Shown piece after piece: positions 27,701 through 34,758 of a DNA stretch of 64,000 bases (positions are counted from its first letter, which is position 1; each line of letters opens with the position of its first letter). Both the position numbers and the translations under genes were made by a program. The notes below the pieces were generated by a model. The model was given only the letters and a program-made list of their open reading frames with translations, did no database searches and was not told the origin of the DNA. This DNA is from DOZZ01 sp963792655 (lineage in GTDB: Bacteria > Acidobacteriota > Terriglobia > Bryobacterales > Bryobacteraceae), in assembly GCA_963792655.1 (NCBI GenBank), contig CAWBWU010000003.1, positions 1 through 64,000 on the forward strand, read 5' to 3'.

Positions 27701-28230
27701 TTCTGGTAGCCGATGCTTTCGAGATGCGCAACCAGATCATCGAGCGGAACTTCTTCGCGCACTCGCAAAGTCTGCGCGAGCTGCCGGTAATAGTCGCGCT
27801 TCTCGATCTTCAACAGCGCGGACGCAACCGGCGTGATCGTGACAGGGACGCGTTCGGTTGCCAGCCGCCACAAACCAATCGCACGGGACTCGAGGATCTC
27901 TGCGTGCGGCGATATCTTCTGGCCGGGCGCTACATCCAGCTGAGGTAGTAACAACGGCTCCGCACGTTCCTGACTCGTCTGTAGAATGCGCGAGAAGGTC
28001 TGCACTGCTTCATGCAATGCTTCGGCCTGCTTGTTGCCGTCCGTGATGATCAACAACGGGCGATCGGTGGTCTGCCAGAGCAGCACGGCATACAACGCCT
28101 TGGCTGTCGTGGAAAGCCCGGACAGGCTATTGAGCGAGGCAGTGCGTTTGCCGAGCCGTTGCGCCAGTTCCTGGAATGCCGGATGGCGGTTGAGGTTCTG
28201 GAACAGCTCGCGAATCGAGGGATGGATCAA
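24748..28230 (-). CDS. mfd: Transcription-repair coupling factor Mfd
   Basis: 1160 residues, full family length, no frameshift. It displaces RNA polymerase stalled at lesions and recruits UvrA. In order: UvrB-like homology module (about 1-350, with ESIGYQKREPVEMVGEYSVR), the RNA-polymerase-interacting CarD-like domain (about 495, LKPGDFVAHAEHGVAKFLG), the RecG-like helicase motor with Walker A CGDVGFGKTEVVMRAAF (about 650) and DEEQRFG (about 745), motif VI QLRGRVGRSNRRAYAYL, and the C-terminal TRCF domain that binds UvrA. Lies 21 bases behind the YHS-like gene and ahead of DUF4160. Confidence 0.97.
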   Translation of the reverse strand: MIHPSIRELFQNLNRHPAFQELAQRLGKRTASLNSLSGLSTTAKALYAVLLWQTTDRPLLIITDGNKQAEALHEAVQTFSRILQTSQERAEPLLLPQLDVAPGQKISPHAEILESRAIGLWRLATERVPVTITPVASALLKIEKRDYYRQLAQTLRVREEVPLDDLVAHLESIGYQKREPVEMVGEYSVRGGILDVYSPAGDPVRVEFFGDEIESVRRFEVESQRSVLKLSHCTLLPLSEYQQSRPVLAELAAKLRENGMSSRELPHSGEPFAGWELLLPLVRPREHSLFDLASNAIVLWDEPELTASASERYWKRLTEAERTVLMPPEAAFFTWEQLRERAAQSTQLEFRELNVTADADALHIPTRPSIAFHGNMAAAIAEARNLVEAGNRVAFFGGTAGEIERVADIFHEYGVAYQLGLEKQEGSPDYLTQRSYLAGSIANIFLLQGHVSRGTVFTDAQLAIFGSDDLFDTSELVAKPGGKSLLSTFSAEQFDLKPGDFVAHAEHGVAKFLGIREIEQGDARGDYMLLEYAGGNKLYVPLTRMDLVQRFKGAGEGAPQLDRMGGATWTKTKTRVKAKMRDMAEELLKLYAQRRMAEGFNYSPDSNWQREFEDAFDFTETRDQKSAINDIKRDMESPHPMDRLLCGDVGFGKTEVVMRAAFKALGDGKQVAVLSPTTVLCFQHFETFKKRFQSFPVRIDMLSRFRSPKEMKQTIADIGEGKVDIAVGTHRLLSKDIQFKDLGLVIIDEEQRFGVTHKERLKQLRQSVDVLTMSATPIPRTLHMSLLGLRDMSVIETPPKDRLAIQTVVAPYDEKLIQSALELELQRGGQVYFVHNRVDSIWQRAHSLQELLPGARIGVGHGQMTEGELEKAMFSFMHHEVDIFVATTIIENGIDIPLANTMIIENAEKYGLSELYQLRGRVGRSNRRAYAYLLVPPDTELTEIARKRLAALKEFSDLGAGFKIAALDLELRGAGNLLGGEQHGHINAVGFDMYIRMLEDTVREMKGEDVAPEIHSALNLGLDLRIPTNYISDENQRLRAYRQIANAATAEDRDKVEKAFEDRYGPVPDDIRLLLEYSALKTAAEKIGVEAVDRRAGVLNIKFHPETRVDGNKLMRLVSTTAGAQFTPAGLLRVPIEGPPDARSVLKFVSEKLMQPLTAA

Positions 28231-28251
28231 ATCAAAGAGTGAAGAAAATGA

Positions 28252-28548
28252 TCAAGCGGCTTTGTAGCGGTCCATGCACTGCTTCGAACAAAAGTACTCA
28301 GTCAAGCCGCCCACATTGCGATGCAGAGAACTGGCAACGGCTACGTACGTTCCGCAAACAGGATCGCGGCGCAGTTCCCCGCCGCCATTCAGATCCGTCT
28401 TTGGAGCACGGCGCGGCGCGTTGCCCGAAGCGGTTCGCGACGGACCATCGTTGCTTCCGTTGAAGCCCTTCACAAGCGCGCTGATGACGGAACGCAGGAT
28501 AGCGAACGCAATCATCAACACGACGAAATCAACAATGGCCCGCATCAT
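28252..28548 (-). CDS. Membrane-anchored YHS-like metal-binding protein
   Basis: 98 residues from ATG 28548. A membrane helix at the N-terminus (AIVDFVVLMIAFAILRSVIS), a Ser/Gly/Pro-rich linker, then the C-terminal LRRDPVCGTYVAVASSLHRN and TEYFCSKQCMDRYKAA. The DPVC and FCSxxC cysteines are as in YHS and PP0621-like proteins, which bind a metal. Thirty-seven bases after the TPR gene and 21 before mfd, so co-transcribed. Role unknown. Confidence 0.8.
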   Translation of the reverse strand: MMRAIVDFVVLMIAFAILRSVISALVKGFNGSNDGPSRTASGNAPRRAPKTDLNGGGELRRDPVCGTYVAVASSLHRNVGGLTEYFCSKQCMDRYKAA

Positions 28549-28585
28549 ATGGAAAGCACCCGCTGGAGCACCTGGCTCCGCAAAA

Positions 28586-29740
28586 CTACTTCTTCTTCTT
28601 TGGAGCCGATTTCGGTGCGTCCGGATTCACATACTTCGTCGTGATCGCACCTTCCATGCTCGCAAGCATCGCTTTGGCGGCATCCGCGTTCGGACCCGTT
28701 GGCGCGAGCTCCAAATACTTCTGGAAGGCTTCCACCGTACCGGGAACCGGCGTCACCTTGCCATCCGCAGCGACCTTCGCTTTCCCCATCAGCACGATGC
28801 CGTACTGATACTGCGCGTCCGCATAGGTCGGCTCCAGCGTGATGGCTTTCTTGAACGCTTCCCCGGCGGCATCGGCCTGACCGGCATTGGTCAGTACAGC
28901 GCCGAGGTTGAAGTAGTAGCGTCCGGCATGCGTGGGATCTAACGAAGCGGCCTTATCGAGCGCGGCGGACATTTCATCGAACTTCTTCGCCTTCGCTAAA
29001 CCGAGCGCATAGTTATTGTAGAAAGCAGGATCATCCGGCTTGATAGCGATGGCCTTCTTGTAACTCTCCAGGCCCTTGTTCCGCAGATCCTCGGCTTCGG
29101 CTCCGGTCTTGGTGTTCGCCTGCAACAGGTAAGCGTCGGCCAGTGTGGACCAGATCACTACCTGCGACGGATCCATCTCGGCCGCCTTGTTCAAGGCAGT
29201 GATAGCTGCGTCATAGTTCTTGGCATCGAACGCGACCTTGCCTTCGTTGAAGGCATCCTGCAAGGCTTTGTTCTTCGAAAGCATTGCTTCGCGTTCTTTA
29301 TTCTGTTTGTCGAGCGCGGCCTTCTGCTCGGCGGTCAAGCCCCGCGATTGCTCTTTGGTCAACGTTCCCGATGCCGCGGCGGCGGCCAGCGCCTTCTGGT
29401 CGTCGGCGCTCTTCTTGAGATCGAAGTTCTGGGTCAGCGGGTCGCCCAGGTGGGTGTGAACGCCGTTGATGGAATCGCGTACCTTGCCGTCTACCTCGAC
29501 AGACACGTTGTAAGTGCCGAGCGGCAACCCATAGTGGCCGTAGTGACCCTTCTTGTCCGTCTTCAGGTCATACTTGGCTTTGATGTCGGTACGAACCACG
29601 TGAACGATCGCGTCTTTCACCGGTTGGCCGTCTTCGCCCTTCACCGTACCTTCGAGTCCGGTGGTCTGGGCCACGGCGGCGGTACCCATCAGTAGGGCGG
29701 TGGTGAACAGGAACAAAAGGCGTTTGCGGAAATTTGACAT
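28586..29740 (-). CDS. Secreted TPR protein with N-terminal carboxypeptidase-like domain
   Basis: 384 residues from ATG 29740 (an upstream start at 29758 adds MRGPLT). Signal peptide RLLFLFTTALLMGTAAVAQ. Residues 25-110 are a carboxypeptidase regulatory-like beta sandwich (GLEGTVKGEDGQPVKDAIV). A charged Ala-rich helix follows, then about five TPR repeats (NYDAAITALNKAAEMDPSQV, DPAFYNNYALGLAKAKKFDE, AGRYYFNLGAVLTNAGQADA). The C-terminus ends in a lysine run. Predicted periplasmic or outer-membrane-associated binding protein; common in Acidobacteriota. First gene of the mfd operon. Confidence 0.88.
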   Translation of the reverse strand: MSNFRKRLLFLFTTALLMGTAAVAQTTGLEGTVKGEDGQPVKDAIVHVVRTDIKAKYDLKTDKKGHYGHYGLPLGTYNVSVEVDGKVRDSINGVHTHLGDPLTQNFDLKKSADDQKALAAAAASGTLTKEQSRGLTAEQKAALDKQNKEREAMLSKNKALQDAFNEGKVAFDAKNYDAAITALNKAAEMDPSQVVIWSTLADAYLLQANTKTGAEAEDLRNKGLESYKKAIAIKPDDPAFYNNYALGLAKAKKFDEMSAALDKAASLDPTHAGRYYFNLGAVLTNAGQADAAGEAFKKAITLEPTYADAQYQYGIVLMGKAKVAADGKVTPVPGTVEAFQKYLELAPTGPNADAAKAMLASMEGAITTKYVNPDAPKSAPKKKK

Positions 29741-29863
29741 GGTAAGAGGGCCCCTCAAGTGGCGTACGAATCCACCAGCATACTATAAGGACGCCCCCGG
29801 CAGCGGTGCTGTTACAAGCGGGTGATGTTGTACAAGTGCGTTGCTGAAATGGGGAGCTTTCGG

Positions 29864-30436
29864 CTATGCGGCGATTTGTTCGCGGCGTTTGCTTTTGAGT
29901 GTGCGGATCAGCCGCCTCAGGCCTTGATTCCAATCCGGGAAGAGGTCGATATACTGCACCTCGCGGGCAACGCGCGCCGGTACCCGGCAGGCATCCAAAC
30001 GCACTGGGACCAGGAATACATCGTCGAGCGGCATCCGGCGTGCGCACTCGAGGGCATAGCGAATCTCGGCCTGGAAACCGCCGCGCTTGTTTACGGCCTG
30101 GCACGAAAAGCAGGTGATCGCGAAGTCCGCGCTTTCGAGCGCGTTCTCGATCGCCCGCGGCCAGTTCTGTCCCGGCAGCAGTTTCCGGCGGTCCATCCAC
30201 GGTTCAAAGCCGCGCTGCAACAGCTCGTCGAAAAGCCGGCTGACCACTTCCGCATCTTCGTGAACGTAGCCGATGAAGACTTTGATCGCGCGCTGCGGCA
30301 CAAAATGGAAGCTGTCCGGCGAGTCGGCGCGGAAGGTACCGAGCCCATCAATCTGTACGGATGCGCCGCGCTGCAAGGCTTCGCGTACGACTCGCGCCAC
30401 CAGCCGCCGGTGCGCCGTGGTGGACTCATTTCCCAC
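29864..30436 (-). CDS. HU-like/TIR fusion protein
   Basis: 190 residues from GTG 30436; the ATG at 30523 would lie deep inside the upstream gene. Residues 10-45 (LVARVVREALQRGASVQIDG, then LGTFRADSPDSFHFVP) match the second helix and beta hairpin of an HU/IHF protein, without its first helices. From about residue 50 a TIR domain begins (KVFIGYVHEDAEVVSRLFDE), with the BB-loop region EPWMDRRKLLPGQNWPRAIE and the expected catalytic Glu in GGFQAEIRYALECA. Bacterial TIR domains can cleave NAD+ in phage defence. The start overlaps the HU-like gene by 11 bases, so both are made together. A DNA-linked TIR sensor is an attractive inference. Confidence 0.8.
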   Translation of the reverse strand: MGNESTTAHRRLVARVVREALQRGASVQIDGLGTFRADSPDSFHFVPQRAIKVFIGYVHEDAEVVSRLFDELLQRGFEPWMDRRKLLPGQNWPRAIENALESADFAITCFSCQAVNKRGGFQAEIRYALECARRMPLDDVFLVPVRLDACRVPARVAREVQYIDLFPDWNQGLRRLIRTLKSKRREQIAA

Positions 30437-30635
30437 GGGTTTGGCCCTTATCCGTGAAGCCAACCTGGCCGCCCGGCCCGGGTTGAAATTCGCCAAGCCC
30501 CGGCAGGCGTGCGTTCTCCCCATTGCGCAGATTGCGCAGGATATCGGCTACCACGTTATTGAGTTGATCGGCGGCTTCTGCGCGCGAGACCCCCAAGCGC
30601 TCGGCCAGCTCTTTGGTCAAATCCGTCTTTCGCAT
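30426..30635 (-). CDS. HU/IHF-like DNA-binding protein
   Basis: 69 residues from ATG 30635 (longer start possible at 30653). MRKTDLTKELAERLGVSRAE and AADQLNNVVADILRNLRNGE give the two N-terminal HU helices, followed by ARLPGLGEFQPGPGGQVGF, a shortened beta hairpin in place of the long DNA-bending arms. Shorter than normal HU (about 90 residues). It overlaps the HU-TIR gene, whose own HU part lacks exactly the first helices present here, so a heterodimer is possible (inference). Confidence 0.8.
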   Translation of the reverse strand: MRKTDLTKELAERLGVSRAEAADQLNNVVADILRNLRNGENARLPGLGEFQPGPGGQVGFTDKGQTRGK

Positions 30636-30905
30636 CCGGGCTGAGGTTAGCAATGCGCTTCGCGCGAAACACCAGCCGGGAGCGTGTTTTCAAACTGACG
30701 GGTGTTTGAAATCAGTGGATTGGGGGAATAACAAAAAACTTGAGGTGTTGTGACTGGCGGTCTGGTGAGAGTGTGCGGCGCGTTCTGGCCACCCAGTATG
30801 GGTTGAGTTTGGTTAAGTGAATTTAATTGGCCATTCAGAAATCTTTCGCAATGGTTCCGATACTATGTCGGAGTACCCCGCTTCACAAATTTAAGGAGAA
30901 TCACC

Positions 30906-31079
30906 ATGAAAAAGCTCATCGTACTCGCTCTTGGCCTCGGCATCGCCCTCGGTTCCGTTTCGTTCGCGCAGGACAAGATGGACGACACGACGAAGACCAC
31001 GACGAAGACCAAGAAGCACAAGAAAATGAAGAAGATGAAGTCGACCGACTCGACCGACAAAAAGATGGACAAGATGTAA
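30906..31079 (+). CDS. Small secreted lysine-rich protein
   Basis: 57 residues. AAGGAG (30893-30898) precedes ATG 30906 by seven bases. A signal peptide (KKLIVLALGLGIALGSVSFAQ) is followed by a mature chain of about 36 residues made almost only of Lys, Thr, Asp, Met and Ser (TTKTTTKTKKHKKMKKMKS). Such low-complexity basic tails are seen in small periplasmic proteins of unknown role; binding to nucleic acid, heparin-like polymers or anionic lipid is possible. Divergent from the HU-like genes. Confidence 0.75.
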   Translation: MKKLIVLALGLGIALGSVSFAQDKMDDTTKTTTKTKKHKKMKKMKSTDSTDKKMDKM

Positions 31080-31165
31080 AGTTCCGCGGCACTCCGGGTC
31101 GCTACGAACTCTCACGAGTGAACGCGGCGGCCCGGTGCCGCACCTTTCGGTTCTGCCCTCCGTTG

Positions 31166-31193
31166 TTGACAGCCCCTCCCCCTTTCATTAATC
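31166..31193 (+). promoter_or_regulatory. Sigma-70-like promoter for rrf2-cysK
   Basis: TTGACA at 31166-31171 and a weak -10 (TTAATC, 31188-31193) with 16 bases between, about 30 bases upstream of ATG 31226. A purine-rich ribosome site (GAGGAGA) follows. Confidence 0.5.
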
Positions 31194-31225
31194 TCTAGTA
31201 GTTTCGAGGAGATTGTCCCCGTAAG

Positions 31226-31648
31226 ATGAATGTTTCCGTTAAGGGCGAGTACGCCCTTCAGGCTCTGCTCGATCTCGCTACTGTGGCATCTTCGGCTCCC
31301 GTCCGAATCGCGGACATCGCTCATCGCCAGCACATCCCGCAGAAATTTCTGGAACTGATTCTTGCCGCGCTCAAGCAAGGCGGGTTCGTCGAATCGCGTC
31401 GCGGGGCGGATGGCGGATATCTGTTGGCGCGCTCGCCGGAGCAGATGACAGTCGGCGAAGTCCTGCGCTTCATCGACGGGCGCCATGACGATAAAAGCCC
31501 TACCCGCCGGGCCGATTCTCCATTCCAGCCGATGTGGCGGCGTGCCGATCAGGCCGTGAATTCCGTCCTCGACCACACCACCTTTGCCGCCCTCGCTCGC
31601 GATTGGGCAGAACAGCAGTCTCAATTCGTTCCAAACTGGGAGATATGA
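31226..31648 (+). CDS. Rrf2-family transcriptional regulator (CymR-like)
   Basis: 140 residues. Winged helix typical of Rrf2: VSVKGEYALQALLDLATVAS, IADIAHRQHIPQKFLELILA and SRRGADGGYLLARSPEQMTV. The [Fe-S] cysteines of IscR or NsrR are absent, as in CymR of Bacillus, which represses cysteine-uptake genes and is controlled by complex formation with CysK. Here the stop overlaps the cysK ATG (ATGA), so a CymR-CysK type circuit is a sound inference. Confidence 0.9.
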   Translation: MNVSVKGEYALQALLDLATVASSAPVRIADIAHRQHIPQKFLELILAALKQGGFVESRRGADGGYLLARSPEQMTVGEVLRFIDGRHDDKSPTRRADSPFQPMWRRADQAVNSVLDHTTFAALARDWAEQQSQFVPNWEI

Positions 31649-32607
31649 ACGTGGCTTTTGACGACAACTCTTTAAGCATCGGGCGCACGCCGCTGGTCCG
31701 GCTGAACCGCGTGACCCAGGGCGCAGGCGCGAACGTTTTTGCGAAGATCGAAGGCCGCAACCCGGCTTACTCCGTGAAGTGCCGCATCGGCGCGGCGATG
31801 ATCTGGGACGCCGAAGAGCGCGGCATCTTGAAGCCCGGCAAAGAAATTATTGAAGCAACCAGCGGCAACACCGGCATTGCGCTGGCCTTTGTCGCAGCCG
31901 CGCGCGGCTACGCGATCACGCTGACGATGCCCGAGACCATGTCGATGGAACGCCGCAAGGTTCTGAAAGTGTTCGGCGCAAACCTGGTTCTGACCGAAGG
32001 CACCAAAGGCATGAATGGCGCGATTGCCAAGGCTGAAGAGATTCGGGCGTCCGATCCCGACCGCTATGTCCTGCTGCAGCAGTTCAACAACCCCGCGAAC
32101 CCTGCGATTCACTTCAAGACCACGGGACCCGAGATCTGGGAAGCGCTGGACGGCAAGGTCGATGTGCTGGTGAGCGGCGTGGGCACCGGCGGCACCATCA
32201 CCGGCGTGAGCCGCTACATCAAGCAGGAGAAGCAGTATCCGATGGTCAGCATTGCGGTAGAACCGACCAACAGCCCGGTTATCCGCCAGACTATGAAGGG
32301 CGAGCCGCTCAAGCCCGGTCCGCACAAAATTCAGGGGCTCGGCGCCGGATTCATTCCGGACAACCTCGACATGTCGATGGTGGATCGCGTGGAGGAAGTC
32401 ACCAACGAAGAGTCGATCGAGATGGCGCGCCGTCTGGCTGCGGAAGAAGGCATTCTGTGCGGCATTTCGTGCGGAGCCGCGGCTGTGGCGGCCGTAAGGG
32501 TGGCGCATGAAGAACAGTTCAAGGGCAAGAACATCGTGGTCGTGCTGCCCGATTCGGGCGAGCGCTATTTGACCAGCGCGCTGTTCGAAGGCATGTTCGA
32601 CAATTAG
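31645..32607 (+). CDS. cysK: Cysteine synthase A (O-acetylserine sulfhydrylase)
   Basis: 320 residues from ATG 31645, overlapping rrf2 by four bases. PLP-dependent: O-acetylserine plus sulfide gives cysteine. The Schiff-base lysine is in NPAYSVKCRIGAAMIWDAEE, the substrate loop is TSGNTGIAL, the phosphate-binding loop is GVGTGGTITGVSRYI. The E. coli CysK-type signature (SVKCRIGA) favours CysK over cystathionine beta-synthase. The C-terminus FEGMFDN is normal for the family. Confidence 0.95.
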   Translation: MNVAFDDNSLSIGRTPLVRLNRVTQGAGANVFAKIEGRNPAYSVKCRIGAAMIWDAEERGILKPGKEIIEATSGNTGIALAFVAAARGYAITLTMPETMSMERRKVLKVFGANLVLTEGTKGMNGAIAKAEEIRASDPDRYVLLQQFNNPANPAIHFKTTGPEIWEALDGKVDVLVSGVGTGGTITGVSRYIKQEKQYPMVSIAVEPTNSPVIRQTMKGEPLKPGPHKIQGLGAGFIPDNLDMSMVDRVEEVTNEESIEMARRLAAEEGILCGISCGAAAVAAVRVAHEEQFKGKNIVVVLPDSGERYLTSALFEGMFDN

Positions 32608-32617
32608 TCCCGTCGCG

Positions 32618-33325
32618 ATGCTTGACCTCGCCGTAGTGCTGGTCAGCCCGCGTAATCCGCTGAACATCGGCGCCGCCGCTCGCGCATGCAGCAACTTCGG
32701 GTTCACCGACCTTCGCGTGGTGAACCCATACGAGAAAGCGTTTCACGAAGCTGTGTCTGCAGTGGGCGGCGCGGCGGTCCTGCGCAGCGCACGCACATTC
32801 GAGTCAGTCGCCGCGGCGACGGCCGACTGCAACACGCTGGTCGGCACGACGGCGATCGGCAACCGGCACCTGGAACATCCACTGCATCCGCTCGAAGCCG
32901 CGGGTTCGTTGATCCGCACACTCGAAGGCCGCACCGCGATTCTGTTCGGCTCCGAAAAGTTCGGTTTGTCGAACGAGGACATCGCACACTGCCACTGGCT
33001 GACCCGCATTCCGACCGGCGAAGAAACACCGTCGATGAATTTAGGCCAGGCTGTCGCCGTGACTCTATATGAATTGATTCGCGAGCAACAACGCGAGAGC
33101 CCGTCACGCGAGCAGCACCAGCCGATTGCCGCGGGCGATGCGGAACAACTCACAACCATGATGCTCGCGGTACTGGAAGAAAGCGGCTATACCAACCGCA
33201 TCGTGGCGACATCAACAGAGCGGAAGATTCGTCGCCTGATTCGCCGCCTCACAATCACGTCGCGCGATGCACCACTATTGCTGGGCATCCTTCGTCAGGT
33301 GTTGTGGAAGATCAGAGAGCCCTAA
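32618..33325 (+). CDS. trmJ: TrmJ-type tRNA 2'-O-methyltransferase (SpoU family)
   Basis: 235 residues, starts 10 bases after cysK. SPOUT knot motifs: LVSPRNPLNIGAAARACSNF (motif 1), ILFGSEKFGLSNEDI (motif 2), and IPTGEETPSMNLGQAVAVTL (motif 3). A C-terminal helical extension of about 70 residues (ending LGILRQVLWKIREP) matches TrmJ, which methylates the ribose of Cm32/Um32 in tRNA with S-adenosylmethionine. Third gene of the rrf2-cysK operon. Confidence 0.85.
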   Translation: MLDLAVVLVSPRNPLNIGAAARACSNFGFTDLRVVNPYEKAFHEAVSAVGGAAVLRSARTFESVAAATADCNTLVGTTAIGNRHLEHPLHPLEAAGSLIRTLEGRTAILFGSEKFGLSNEDIAHCHWLTRIPTGEETPSMNLGQAVAVTLYELIREQQRESPSREQHQPIAAGDAEQLTTMMLAVLEESGYTNRIVATSTERKIRRLIRRLTITSRDAPLLLGILRQVLWKIREP

Positions 33326-33366
33326 TTCTGATCCGCGTTCATTCGCGTGCCTACGCGGCCAAAAGA

Positions 33367-34659
33367 CTACAGCGGCGGCGTGGGCGGCGGCTCTCCCAAT
33401 CGCTTAGGCTTCTCGCCATTTCCTTGAAAGTCCAACGTCACCCGCGCGCTGAGTTGTTGGTCATCCAACTCTGAGTGCACCTTCGCGTCGCCCATGTTGT
33501 CGAACATGCCACTTTCTTTGACTTGCTTAGCGAAGAACGCCGGATAGTCGGGATTGAACGAATCGCCCGGCTTCTCGGTCCACATCTTGCGGACTGCGGA
33601 TTCCCCATCAAGGTCGAGCCCGTTGATCTTCAGCGATTCGAAGTGGTACTGCGGGCCGCGGTTGAAGGTAAACTTCACATCCACGGTTTTGGTTGCGTCC
33701 TGAACCGTCTTGCGTACTTCGCCCGTGACCTTCACATAACCTTTGCGCTTGAGTAGCGCCAGCATCCGCTGCAAGCCCGCGTCCAGCTCTTCATAGTTGG
33801 CGACCACACCGAGCTTGACGCCCAACGCGGTCTGCAACTCGGGCCCGAGGTCGCCCAACTGGCCCAGCACCGAAACTTTGCCCAGTTTGTACTGCGGGCC
33901 CTCGTCGACTTCAATTGTGACGATCACGCCGGTGACGAGCGGCGCCTCCTCGGTGGTGATCTTTCCGAACTTCACGCGCAGATAGCCTTCCTTCTCATAG
34001 AGCGGACGGATCTGCGTGTCGAGCAGCGTGCGGAAATCATAGGTGGTGAACGCGGTTCCGACGGCAACGTTGTTGATTGCATTCTGCAGCACGGTGTCGG
34101 GCAAAACCTTGTTGCCGGTGAATTTGGCGCCGGCTACATTGGGCACTGCCCGTGGCCGCAGTTGCACCGCGAAGCCGCCTTCAACGGGCACCAGTTTCGC
34201 GATGATGATCTCCGGCATGTTCTGGCGCGCCAGGTATTCGCTCAGCCTGCGGGCCATCCGGTCGAGCGATTCCTGGGTACCCGGCACCACGCCGCGGTAC
34301 AGCGGATCGCCAGCGCCGAGCGATTGCTGCATTGCTTTGTCATCGCCCGTAACGCCGACGATCTGCACCGGGTAGAGCGGCTGTACTTCGAGCACCTGAA
34401 ACTTGGCCGCATAGCCCGTCTTTCCCGCGGGCTCGTAGCTGTAGCCAACTGTTTCGAAGTACCCGGTGGCGAGCAACTTCTCACGCGCGGCATCGAACGC
34501 AGCCTTGTCGGCGAGTTGCCCCACCTTCAGGCCACTGACAGCCAGAATTTTATCGGAAGGGAAATGCGTTGCGCCCTCCACGGTAAGGCTGGCGATGGGC
34601 CATTTGCTTTGCGCCCACAGCGCCATGGTCGTGCATAGAATCAGGCTCGCAGCGCGCAT
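33367..34659 (-). CDS. Secreted POTRA-domain protein (BamA-like, no barrel)
   Basis: 430 residues. Short signal peptide (MRAASLILCTTMALWAQ) followed by about four to five POTRA-like units: ASLTVEGATHFPSDKILAVS, VAGAKFTGNKVLPDTVLQNA, KVSVLGQLGDLGPELQTALG, and FESLKINGLDLDGESAVRKM. There is no C-terminal beta barrel; it ends in a proline-rich tail (EPPPTPPL). Full BamA needs the barrel, so this is probably a periplasmic accessory or protein-protein scaffold in outer-membrane biogenesis. Convergent with trmJ. Confidence 0.85.
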   Translation of the reverse strand: MRAASLILCTTMALWAQSKWPIASLTVEGATHFPSDKILAVSGLKVGQLADKAAFDAAREKLLATGYFETVGYSYEPAGKTGYAAKFQVLEVQPLYPVQIVGVTGDDKAMQQSLGAGDPLYRGVVPGTQESLDRMARRLSEYLARQNMPEIIIAKLVPVEGGFAVQLRPRAVPNVAGAKFTGNKVLPDTVLQNAINNVAVGTAFTTYDFRTLLDTQIRPLYEKEGYLRVKFGKITTEEAPLVTGVIVTIEVDEGPQYKLGKVSVLGQLGDLGPELQTALGVKLGVVANYEELDAGLQRMLALLKRKGYVKVTGEVRKTVQDATKTVDVKFTFNRGPQYHFESLKINGLDLDGESAVRKMWTEKPGDSFNPDYPAFFAKQVKESGMFDNMGDAKVHSELDDQQLSARVTLDFQGNGEKPKRLGEPPPTPPL

Positions 34660-34688
34660 AGTTTTATTTTAGGCTTGGCTCGATTTGC

Positions 34689-34717
34689 CCGGCTTGCTTA
34701 CGCGCGCGGCACGTGAT
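34689..34717 (+). repeat. CGCGCGC-core repeat, half palindrome
   Basis: CCGGCTTGCTTACGCGCGCG then GCACGTGAT; same family as 21261-21288 and the left arm of 42165-42229. Lies between the divergent POTRA and lpdA genes. Confidence 0.55.
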
Positions 34718-34758
34718 GCGAACCGTGATGCCTCGCGTGGCTTGTAGAATGGTTGGCA

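Noticed and set aside
29822..30457. 211-codon plus-strand frame opposite HU-TIR
   Set aside because: Antisense shadow; the minus-strand frame has clear TIR and HU motifs.
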